Shown in pieces: positions 31,806-39,366 of a stretch of DNA of 39,366 nt. Both the position numbers and the translations under genes were made by a program. Positions within the stretch are counted from its first letter, which is position 1, and each line of letters begins with the position of its first letter. Below the pieces are notes generated by a model. It was not told the DNA's origin and made no database searches. It saw only the letters and a list, made by a program, of their open reading frames with translations. Origin of the DNA: Bacillota bacterium (GTDB lineage: Bacteria; Bacillota; Clostridia; Oscillospirales; Ruminococcaceae); contig JAEZVA010000060.1 of NCBI GenBank assembly GCA_023443315.1, forward strand, positions 1-39,366, given 5' to 3'.

Positions 31806-34800
31806 CTAGTTCGTAGCGTACGCACCTACCACAAGCTGTTTCATTCGAACAAGGTCGGATAAGGAGATATCTTCGCGGGTGATGTCAAACGCGGTGTCAT
31901 CCGCACGGTCTGCGTTTAGCACGTAATAGTGCTCGTATTCCGAGTTGTTATATAGCGCAGGCTTGCCGGTTAACAGGTCTAGCAGCAGGGTGATTGCCAG
32001 CGGGTATTGGGGGGTGCCGGTAAAGTTCAGGTCGCCCGGGTGGGTGATGACGGAGAAGTTATCAATCCTGTTTAAAACCGTTCCGCCTTCTCCTCCCGCT
32101 ACGAGCTTGACTGTCGTTGTTCCGTATTCTCCGCCCTTTATCAAGCCGCTGTCAGGGCTGCCCAGTACAATTTTGGGGTGTGTAACATCAACACCCACCT
32201 GTTGCAGCCATACGTGGTAGGGGTATTGTGTGCCGTACACTGCGATCGTATCGCCGCTGTAGAATGTTGTTGGGGGTATACTGTAACCACCCGTTAATGT
32301 ACCCAACGGATTCTTCAGCGCGGGGAAGCTGCTGATACCCGACCAATGCCGATTGCCTTGAATCATCGTCCAGTTGTTTGTAAAGTCAAAGCCGGTAAAG
32401 GCGCTTTGCGTACCCATCTGCACCGCTGTTTTACCTGTGCCGTTCTTTGAACTGTTCTTTATGGCGTTGCTTACGCCGTCCGCGCTGCTGTTGTAAAAGC
32501 AGTTTGACACTGTTATATTTGTCGGGGTTCCGCCAAACAGAACTGCCGCATCCTTGCCCCATGGCTGCTGAAAATAATCTTCTGGGTCGTCAGAAGGAGG
32601 GGAATGCAAATACGACATGGAAGTATAGCAATTTGTGAATTTTGTGGCGTTGGACAAATCTCCAATATGCGCCATGCCCGCAATAATCTTTGTGGTATTG
32701 CCCGCTACGGCATGGGTAAACGAGACGCCAAGTACAAAGCTGTTGTCTACCTCTGTACCACCTAGCACATTACCAATTAAACCGCCTATCTTCACCATGG
32801 TATCAACTGAACTGTAACCAATGTAGACATCCGAGTAGGATTGCTTGACCTTGACATTTCGTGTTTCCCCTGCCAGCCCGCCTACTATAGTGCTGCGCAT
32901 CTGATTTATATACGGCTGAATAATATCCACGTAGGTTGCCGCGCAGTGATCTATTTGGCCGCCTTCCATAGACCCAACCAGCCCCCCTGCCTTGACCTGT
33001 ATTCCGAGACTGTTCACAAAAATTTTAGATGCCACCGAACAGTTTTGCAGTGTTGAACCCACAGCATAACCGGCAATGCTGCCGTAGTGGTAAAGTTTTT
33101 GTTGGTTGTTCGTGTCAAGGCGGGTATAGTCACTAGTGTAATTATTAAAGCTTATGTTAACAAGTGACGCCTGATTGATATAACCGAACAGTCCGTAGGC
33201 AAGACTGACTTCTGAATCAAACACGCCCGGAATAAAGCCGGAAATCACATGCCCGCCGCCGTCGTAGCTGCCCATAAAGGGGAGCTTGTCTGTTTCGGAG
33301 CGATAGTAGCCGATGGGTGTCCATGCACTTTCGTTCAGGTTGATGTCGGCGGTCTGTATAAAGTGTAGGTCTTTAGAGTCCTCGCCAGTAAGACAATTGA
33401 GTAATGCTAATGTCTCTTTATTACCAATTTGATACGGATTACTTTGAGTGCCCAATCCGGTACCAAAATCCGCTACCGCAAATCGTATTACATCGGTGTA
33501 TTGGCCTCCATCACTTTTACTCATATTGTATCGCACTACAGCCTCGGTTTGCGGCGATCCATTTTTGTACGTTAGCTGACACGAGGTCTTGCTTTGTGAA
33601 GAGACATTTACAGAACCCTGACCAGTCTCAACTGTCCAAGAAAAAGAAGCAATGTCATTTGTATTTGACATGGCGGCATTTATCGTTATTGCTCCCCCCG
33701 TCCTCGCAGGGAGATAAGCAGAGGACTTTGTTAATCGCAGCTGATTTACGCCGCCATTCTTTTTCGCGATACCAGACTCAATTGTCGCCATTGCAGCAAA
33801 AGTCCAACACGCCCCATAATTCGCCTGATTTTTCACAGAGGTTACTAAGCCTTCGGCTCTTAAGTCGTAGACAGCGGGTAAGCTTCCTGCCGTGTTTGGT
33901 TCTTCCATATCCGTTATGACTCTTCCATTAAAGTAATCATAAGGAGGAGAAACATGCCCGTAAAACCGTGCAGTAGGCAAAGAACTGCCAGTAGCTGGCG
34001 GGTTTTCGCCATCCGGCTGTTCCTCATCGTTTTTCCGTCTTGGCTCAAGAATTACCGTGGAAGCCTCATATCCGGCAGAATCTGATTCCTCGTAAGATGC
34101 CAATGCTTCATCGCCGTCAAACAGGTTCTGGTTGGCTACATTCTCGGTATCAAGCGTCTCAAATTCTGTTATTGCACCTTGAACTGTGTCGCTCCCCTCC
34201 AACATTTGTTCGACTTCTCGGCTCTCGTCAGAGGCAGTGTTCTGTTGTTGCGATGGGGTTTGGGCTAATGCTCCACCACTACCAACTCCTCCAGCATACG
34301 CTTTTATACATACATTCATTGGAATGATATTGTTATCATTATCGACAAAGAAATTCGCGGCATCTTTCCATCCATTTGAGTATATTCGGCTTTCCCACCG
34401 TCCAACAGTGGCTTTTGAATTATACCCGTCATATGCCATCTCAAGTGGAATGCCCACAACACCAGTAGCTGCATTTCTAACCGCGATTATGACGTAAAAT
34501 CTTTGACCTGCATTTATCGTTACGGGCAAATCTAACTCAATCGTATGAAAACCCGGGTAAGCGGCACTTCCCACCGCTGAGGGTGCCGGAAAACTAGGGT
34601 ATGGATACGCTTCGCCGCTTGAAAGCGATTTTACATAAACTCTATAATCGTCATTGAAATTATAGGTATAAAACGATACTGCACTAATTTGCTGCGTGGT
34701 TGTTGTACTAAATTCATTAGCATAATACACATAACTGGTGGTTTCTATGGGGTGAGCATAAACCGCACCGTAATCATCATGGCTAAACATTTTTGAATAG

Positions 34801-35636
34801 GTATTTGCTTTCTGAATTCCCGTAAAAATAGTAACCTCATCACTCGAGTAATAACTTTGATCGTTACTATAATAATCTGTATAAGACGCTAAAAAACGAT
34901 CGTAATAGGATATGTAACAATACCCGCTTTCTCCCCAATCCGTTCCCCAGCTGTTTTTTACAATAAATGCGCCTTTACCCGGAGGGGTTGCCCCAACATA
35001 AGACCCTGTGAAATTAGTAGGCAAATAATTGTCGTCCCAACCTACGATAGTGATTGCATGTCCGCCACCGTAATACGTGTTCGTGATATGATTTTTAGGC
35101 AAGTAGTATGTTCCCCTAGTGGGATCCTCATATCTTGAGTCCCACCAAAGGCTTGCATAGGCTGCGCCGTAATCCATTATCACTTGTTTGATTATATCAT
35201 TTGCCAGCGGCGAATTAGCAGGCTTCTTTGGTATCATAATTACGTCTTGTACCTGATAAGCATTTTTTGCCCCGCTGTTATAAACAATATTATTATTAGT
35301 ATTCGTGTCTTCAGGTCGAGGATATGGATTGCTCGCCTCAGACACAGGATCCTGCCATCTTGTCAATAACGCTGTTGCCATCTCGGCGTTGCCTCCAGAG
35401 CCCAGCCCCCAGTCGTAGCTTTTATCTATTGATGGGTCTGTTCCCCCCGCATACATGTGCATTTCAGAAAGATCAATTTCATTCCCTGCCCCCGTACCAG
35501 GCTCGTCCTCCGAAACAAACGTCTCGGGCAGGTCGTCCTGCTGCGGGATTTCCTCCGCAAAGGTGCTCATCGGCAATACCGCAACCAGCATTACGATTGT
35601 TACGGCAAGGGCAACCAGTCTTTTATATCTGTCCAT
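31806..35636 (-). CDS. secreted papain/lectin-like protein with permuted catalytic halves, copy 2
   Basis: A 1,276-residue secreted protein with the same part order as the gene downstream. Signal peptide (1-27); His/Asn half (about 55-250) with His193 in GHAITIVGWDD and Asn228 in FIVKNSWGTDWG; lectin-like domain (about 265-450); linker (450-585); Cys half (588-640) with YDLRAEG, Gln604 and Cys610 in NQANYGACWTF. Then an Ig-like region (640-722), a GLUG-like solenoid from GTGLGTQSNPYQIG (725) onward, and a dockerin-like end (1201-1276). Cys, His, Asn and the oxyanion Gln are all present, so activity is possible if the halves fold together. The ATG at 35636 follows AGGAGG; an ATG at 35651 overlaps that site. 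Identity to copy 1 is partial outside the motifs. Confidence 0.88.
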   Translation of the reverse strand: MDRYKRLVALAVTIVMLVAVLPMSTFAEEIPQQDDLPETFVSEDEPGTGAGNEIDLSEMHMYAGGTDPSIDKSYDWGLGSGGNAEMATALLTRWQDPVSEASNPYPRPEDTNTNNNIVYNSGAKNAYQVQDVIMIPKKPANSPLANDIIKQVIMDYGAAYASLWWDSRYEDPTRGTYYLPKNHITNTYYGGGHAITIVGWDDNYLPTNFTGSYVGATPPGKGAFIVKNSWGTDWGESGYCYISYYDRFLASYTDYYSNDQSYYSSDEVTIFTGIQKANTYSKMFSHDDYGAVYAHPIETTSYVYYANEFSTTTTQQISAVSFYTYNFNDDYRVYVKSLSSGEAYPYPSFPAPSAVGSAAYPGFHTIELDLPVTINAGQRFYVIIAVRNAATGVVGIPLEMAYDGYNSKATVGRWESRIYSNGWKDAANFFVDNDNNIIPMNVCIKAYAGGVGSGGALAQTPSQQQNTASDESREVEQMLEGSDTVQGAITEFETLDTENVANQNLFDGDEALASYEESDSAGYEASTVILEPRRKNDEEQPDGENPPATGSSLPTARFYGHVSPPYDYFNGRVITDMEEPNTAGSLPAVYDLRAEGLVTSVKNQANYGACWTFAAMATIESGIAKKNGGVNQLRLTKSSAYLPARTGGAITINAAMSNTNDIASFSWTVETGQGSVNVSSQSKTSCQLTYKNGSPQTEAVVRYNMSKSDGGQYTDVIRFAVADFGTGLGTQSNPYQIGNKETLALLNCLTGEDSKDLHFIQTADINLNESAWTPIGYYRSETDKLPFMGSYDGGGHVISGFIPGVFDSEVSLAYGLFGYINQASLVNISFNNYTSDYTRLDTNNQQKLYHYGSIAGYAVGSTLQNCSVASKIFVNSLGIQVKAGGLVGSMEGGQIDHCAATYVDIIQPYINQMRSTIVGGLAGETRNVKVKQSYSDVYIGYSSVDTMVKIGGLIGNVLGGTEVDNSFVLGVSFTHAVAGNTTKIIAGMAHIGDLSNATKFTNCYTSMSYLHSPPSDDPEDYFQQPWGKDAAVLFGGTPTNITVSNCFYNSSADGVSNAIKNSSKNGTGKTAVQMGTQSAFTGFDFTNNWTMIQGNRHWSGISSFPALKNPLGTLTGGYSIPPTTFYSGDTIAVYGTQYPYHVWLQQVGVDVTHPKIVLGSPDSGLIKGGEYGTTTVKLVAGGEGGTVLNRIDNFSVITHPGDLNFTGTPQYPLAITLLLDLLTGKPALYNNSEYEHYYVLNADRADDTAFDITREDISLSDLVRMKQLVVGAYATN

Positions 35637-35694
35637 CGTGCTCCTCCTCATATAAAAAGGTCGTTGTCGTTTTGGTCGCTACCAAGGGTCTTTT

Positions 35695-35732
35695 GTGTGC
35701 CAAAGGCACACGGCATGCCCATTTAGCGGGCA
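35695..35732. repeat. two short hairpins between the BIG2 gene and permuted protease copy 2
   Basis: GTGTGCC-AAA-GGCACAC (35695-35711) and TGCCC-N7-GGGCA (35716-35732) lie in the 116 bases between the two genes. No convincing sigma-A promoter is seen there, so copy 2 may be transcribed from upstream of the BIG2 gene, with these hairpins acting as processing or partial termination signals. Confidence 0.5.
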
Positions 35733-35752
35733 GCCGCGCCCTTGCTATGCGG

Positions 35753-38700
35753 TTATGTCAGCACGAGAGTAAAGCGTGTCTCTGCCCCGCCGCCGTCTGC
35801 TGCCGCTGCGGTAATTACCGTGGTGCCCTTGCCCGTAAGCTTCACGACGCCGTTTTTATCCACCGTCGCCGCCTTGGTGTTGGAGGACTTCCACGTCACC
35901 GCCGTGTTGTCGGCAGTGTAGCCGTCTATGGTCTTGCACACCGCCGACAAGCGAAGGCTCGTTTTATCTGCAAGCAGGGTTACCGTATCTTCCGCCGCAA
36001 TCGGTATAGCGCCGCGGTACAGCATCATTTCACGGGTGAGGGTTTGGCTGGTAACCGTTATCGGGATGCTAACGGTATGCTTCGCAGGGTCGTTTTTGAG
36101 GGTGGCGGTAATGGTGACCTTGGTCTCCTTCGGGATGTAGCGAGCTACGGTTACCTTACCGTCTGCCGCCACCGTAACTAGTGGGCTGCTGGACTTGAAT
36201 GAGACGATATCTTCATTATAAATCCAGTCGCTTCCCCAGCCCGCCGCCCGAACGCCCACGTAGGTTCCCACATCGTACTCGGTATCGCCCGCGCAGAGCT
36301 TTGCAAGAGGCAGCTGTGCCCCATCCGCGCGCAGTATCACCGCGCCCTCAAGCTTATCCTTGGCGGCAAAGGGTTTGTCGCCGCTTGTGCTGGGCATTGT
36401 ATACAGTACGTTTACGGTGCAGGTTACCGCTTTGCCGCCCAGCGACGCCGTCAGCTTATACGTGCCGGGTGCGGTGGGGGTAAGCGTCAGTTCATGTTCG
36501 TCCCTGCTTATATCAAGACCATCAATCATGTTGACGGTTGCCGTGGTGCGCTCCGCCGCATATAGTACCTGCCCAAAATCTAAAATCGGTGCGTTGTCCG
36601 TGTCCGTGCCCTTCATAATCAGGGTGTACGGCGTATCCAGCGGGATATCCAGCTTGGTAACCGTTTTTGTCGGGGCGGCGCTGTCGTACAACGCAAATGC
36701 CTTTACGGTGGCAGCAGGCAGAATGCGCAACGTCAGGTTTATGTCGTCTAGCACTGCGTCGCCGTCATTCAACTGCTCCTCGCCCGAACCGTGAGGGGTG
36801 TACACCTTGTTTGCGGCTAGCTTGACGGTTACCACGGCGGTCTGCTCTGCGGGTACCTTTGCCGCCTTGATGGTACCCTTCTTAGCGTCCAGCGTGATGT
36901 AGTCACCGCCTGATTGTACCTCGTAGCCCGCAATAATGATATCTCCGTTTATCGGTGCGAGCTTATAGGGGATGGTGTACGAACTGCCGCCCAGCAGCTC
37001 CGCCTGCGCAGATCCTTCCATCATTGGAAGACTGTTTGTCACCACCGCCGTGTGGTTCACGCGCAGGGTGATGCGGTCACTCAGCTCCGAGCCGTCCTTT
37101 GCCGTGGCTGTGATTACTGCGGTGCCCTTTGCCTTGGCGGTTACTGTGCCGTTTGCGTCTACCGTCGCCACCTTGGTGTCGGACGACTTCCAGGTAATCT
37201 GCTTGCTTTCTGCCAACATCACACTGGTGTCGTTGGTTCTGTCTATTCTGGCACCCAGACTAAACACCGTCTGCGCCGCCATGTCGCCAACATCGGTGTA
37301 GATTACCTTGCTCAGCTCGGTGTCACCCACAAGTATCATGTTCTTTATAAAGTCGTCCTTATCAGAGCGGTGGGTGATGGTTACCTTGCTTGCCGCGCTG
37401 GTGGTGGGCGATACCTTAAAGGTTATCTTACCCGTGCGCGCACCCGTCTCCCCCTTCATGGTTGCTGTCACCGTCACGGTGGTCAGCTTCGTGATGGTGT
37501 TCAGGTTGCGCAGGTGATAGGTGCCGTCCGGCTTAACCGGCAGCAGCACGGGGTTCGAGGAGGTAAACACGATATCATTTGCGCTCACTTCGGCAAGGGT
37601 GTTCTTTGTCTTATCGGTCAGTATCACTGCAAGTCTTTGCGCGTTCTCATTCTCGGGGCGCGCACTCCACTCGTCAAGCAGCAGCCCGTGGCTGGGTGTT
37701 AGCGTCAACGCGGTGCCACTTAGGTCATACTTGTACACGCTGAAGGTCTCGCTGTAGGTCTTGCCGCTTATGGAGACGGTAACCGTTGCAGAGCCTACCT
37801 CTTTTGGTGTTACGGTGATGCAATACCCGTTCAACGTCCCCGAATTGTAAGCGTCGTCAGGGGCAGTTATTACATCTAATACATCCGTGTTGCTGGACTT
37901 AACGAGTAATTCATCCTTGTCTGTTACATTGCTCCTGATATACAGGTAGTATGGCTCGTCAATGATGAGCCTCTTATTTGCGGCGGTCAGCTTGTTAGCC
38001 CCTTCTACGGTTTTGCCCGCAGCTGTTACACGTATAACACACAGTGCGCTAAGCTCGCCGGATTCTGCGATAATAGTTGCTTGTTGCCCCTCCGCAAGCC
38101 CCGCGGCAATTGTTACCTTTCCTGCTGCGTCCACCGTTGCGACACTTTCATTTGTGCTGCGCCACGTTACGGCGGCGGTTTTGGGCGTTGTGGTCGCCTT
38201 AAGCGAAAGGGCAACCGGCTTTGTGCCACCTTCCACTACGGTATACGCCGAATGGCTCAGCGTCAGCGCGGTAGTGGTCTCTTCTACCACGATGGTGCGT
38301 GTGGCGACGGCGGGGGTCTGTGTTTTCGCGTCATAGGTGCCCTTTAGCTGCTCGGCTTTAATCACCGCAGTACCCGCGCCTTTGATGGTCACCACGCCGA
38401 ACTTGTCCACCGTGGCAACCTTGGTGTTACTGGAGGAGAAGGTCAGCGCCGCAAACACCTGCTCGTACTCATTACTGCCGAGCAGGAAGCTATCGCCCGA
38501 GCCCGAATAGGCTGCCTCAACGGCCTTGCTATAGCAGAACGCCGCACCCATAGAGCGACGGTCAATCGACAGGGCGGTGGCAAAGCTTTTGTTTGTGAGG
38601 GTACTTAAATCCACCATAAAGTCATCGGCAGTGTTTGCACTCTTATCAGATTCATTATAAAAGTTAAGCTGTCCGATGCTGTCGGGCAGTATCTTGTTGG

Positions 38701-39366
38701 TTACGGTAATTACCTTGGTCACTTTTCTCGCGTAGGGGTCCTTATCTACCTGTGCGGTGATGGTCACCTTGGTGTCTTTGGTTACGGTCAGGGCAACCGC
38801 CTCGGTGTTTACGGCAAGCGAGCCGTCCGCGCCCACAGCAACCAACCCGGGATGCGACGACGTAAATATAGCATCCTCAGGTTTCACATTTTCTACGTTT
38901 GTTCCGTCTGCTGCCTTTAGTCTAAGCTGTGTCTCGGTGTAGCGGTCATACAGGGTATAGTCGTTAGACCCGTCCTCTACGGCAAGCGAAAGCTTTGCCG
39001 CCTTGGGCAGGGCGGGGTCGTATATGATAACACTGGTGGTCAGTGTCTTACCACCGTAGCTGGCGTACAAGGTCGCCTTTCCGGTTCGGTCAGGGGTAAA
39101 CGTAAAGCTTGCACCGGTCTCATGTATCCCGGATCCGTCCGCCCAGTCAAGTACCCACTGCGCGTCGGCTGTAAACGCCGCGTTTGCGACAGAAACGGTC
39201 AGCTCGTTGCCAACCTCCGCTTCTATGGTTTTGGGATTCAGTGCGGAAAACGCCTTAAGCTGGTTTGCGTCAGTCTCCTGAACAACGATATCAAACTCTT
39301 GCCCCCTCGGCATGTCAACCAGCGCGAGCGGGTCTTCCTGCAACGCAAGGTTCGGCACGGTTGCGC
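35753..39366 (-). CDS. large BIG2 (bacterial Ig-like) repeat protein, 5' part missing
   Basis: More than 1,200 residues are visible. The frame stays open to the right edge of the window, so the true start and any signal peptide lie outside; the GTG at 39358 is only the first possible start codon inside. The protein is a string of Ig-like domains. At least four have the clear BIG2 core: SSNTKVATVDKFGVV near 309-323, STNESVATVDAAGKV near 401-415, SSDTKVATVDANGTV near 723, and SSNTKAATVDKNGVV near 1157. Three more are weaker (SSHPGLVAVGADGS, SSNPVLLPVKPDGT, SSSPLVTVAADGKV). BIG2 proteins are usually surface adhesins or spacers. It ends directly after the last repeat, with no LPXTG motif or SLH domain. 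It lies 116 bases upstream of the permuted protease genes on the same strand. Confidence 0.9.
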   Translation of the reverse strand, partial: ATVPNLALQEDPLALVDMPRGQEFDIVVQETDANQLKAFSALNPKTIEAEVGNELTVSVANAAFTADAQWVLDWADGSGIHETGASFTFTPDRTGKATLYASYGGKTLTTSVIIYDPALPKAAKLSLAVEDGSNDYTLYDRYTETQLRLKAADGTNVENVKPEDAIFTSSHPGLVAVGADGSLAVNTEAVALTVTKDTKVTITAQVDKDPYARKVTKVITVTNKILPDSIGQLNFYNESDKSANTADDFMVDLSTLTNKSFATALSIDRRSMGAAFCYSKAVEAAYSGSGDSFLLGSNEYEQVFAALTFSSSNTKVATVDKFGVVTIKGAGTAVIKAEQLKGTYDAKTQTPAVATRTIVVEETTTALTLSHSAYTVVEGGTKPVALSLKATTTPKTAAVTWRSTNESVATVDAAGKVTIAAGLAEGQQATIIAESGELSALCVIRVTAAGKTVEGANKLTAANKRLIIDEPYYLYIRSNVTDKDELLVKSSNTDVLDVITAPDDAYNSGTLNGYCITVTPKEVGSATVTVSISGKTYSETFSVYKYDLSGTALTLTPSHGLLLDEWSARPENENAQRLAVILTDKTKNTLAEVSANDIVFTSSNPVLLPVKPDGTYHLRNLNTITKLTTVTVTATMKGETGARTGKITFKVSPTTSAASKVTITHRSDKDDFIKNMILVGDTELSKVIYTDVGDMAAQTVFSLGARIDRTNDTSVMLAESKQITWKSSDTKVATVDANGTVTAKAKGTAVITATAKDGSELSDRITLRVNHTAVVTNSLPMMEGSAQAELLGGSSYTIPYKLAPINGDIIIAGYEVQSGGDYITLDAKKGTIKAAKVPAEQTAVVTVKLAANKVYTPHGSGEEQLNDGDAVLDDINLTLRILPAATVKAFALYDSAAPTKTVTKLDIPLDTPYTLIMKGTDTDNAPILDFGQVLYAAERTTATVNMIDGLDISRDEHELTLTPTAPGTYKLTASLGGKAVTCTVNVLYTMPSTSGDKPFAAKDKLEGAVILRADGAQLPLAKLCAGDTEYDVGTYVGVRAAGWGSDWIYNEDIVSFKSSSPLVTVAADGKVTVARYIPKETKVTITATLKNDPAKHTVSIPITVTSQTLTREMMLYRGAIPIAAEDTVTLLADKTSLRLSAVCKTIDGYTADNTAVTWKSSNTKAATVDKNGVVKLTGKGTTVITAAAADGGGAETRFTLVLT

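Noticed and set aside
28035..35636. DNA inversion or shufflon as the cause of the swapped protease halves
   Set aside because: No inverted repeats or recombinase gene flank the segments, both halves are on the same strand in one frame, and the same order is found in two diverged copies.
1..39366. Mobile elements, prophage, CRISPR arrays, tRNA and rRNA genes
   Set aside because: No transposase, integrase, phage gene, regular spaced repeats or cloverleaf-like sequence was seen. The repeats in the BIG2 gene are protein-domain repeats.

Overview
The window looks like chromosomal DNA of a spore-forming, Gram-positive anaerobe of the Clostridia, perhaps Oscillospirales. The evidence is the hrcA-grpE-dnaK-dnaJ group under a CIRCE element, a GerA-type spore germination operon, GGAGG ribosome binding sites with several TTG starts, consensus sigma-A promoters, moderate GC, and large secreted papain/lectin-like and BIG2 proteins. 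No rRNA, tRNA, CRISPR array, transposase or phage gene was found. The assignment below order level is a guess.

Layout. 1-2030: rpsT with its terminator, then a promoter, an unrecorded 49-residue one-helix membrane protein and a membrane-bound GGEEF diguanylate cyclase. 2130-7230: heat-shock block with a sigma-A promoter, a perfect CIRCE, hrcA, grpE and dnaK, then dnaJ on its own extended -10 promoter. 7285-11657: germination operon in the unusual order A, C, small D-like, B. 11664-14662 (minus strand): YccF protein, rhodanese lipoprotein, an Fpg/Nei-like protein that appears to have lost most catalytic residues, and a WYL regulator. 14708-18096: an orphan solute-binding lipoprotein divergent from a YesM-type sensor kinase whose phosphoacceptor His and N-box Asn are replaced. 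18103-22442 (minus): MarR regulator plus a heterodimeric ABC exporter with one degenerate ATP site, behind a 33-bp dyad operator. 22545-25581 (minus): orphan LytTR response regulator, then a Pit phosphate transporter with its DUF47 partner.

25847-39366 (minus) is a run of five secreted or membrane-anchored proteins, and it holds the most unusual signal. Two adjacent paralogues of about 1,180 and 1,280 residues carry a papain-family (C1) peptidase with its two halves in swapped order. The His/Asn half and lectin-like domain come first; the Asp-Leu-Arg...Gln...Cys half comes some 360-380 residues later, followed by Ig-like, GLUG-like and dockerin-like regions. An xPxTG-type motif marks the seams in both. 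Beside them lie a second papain-like protease (AvrRpt2/C39-like fold), a membrane-anchored protein of unknown function and a BIG2 repeat protein that runs off the window. Together they suggest a surface or secreted proteolysis/adhesion locus. The permuted arrangement is shared by two clearly diverged copies, so it is unlikely to be an assembly error.
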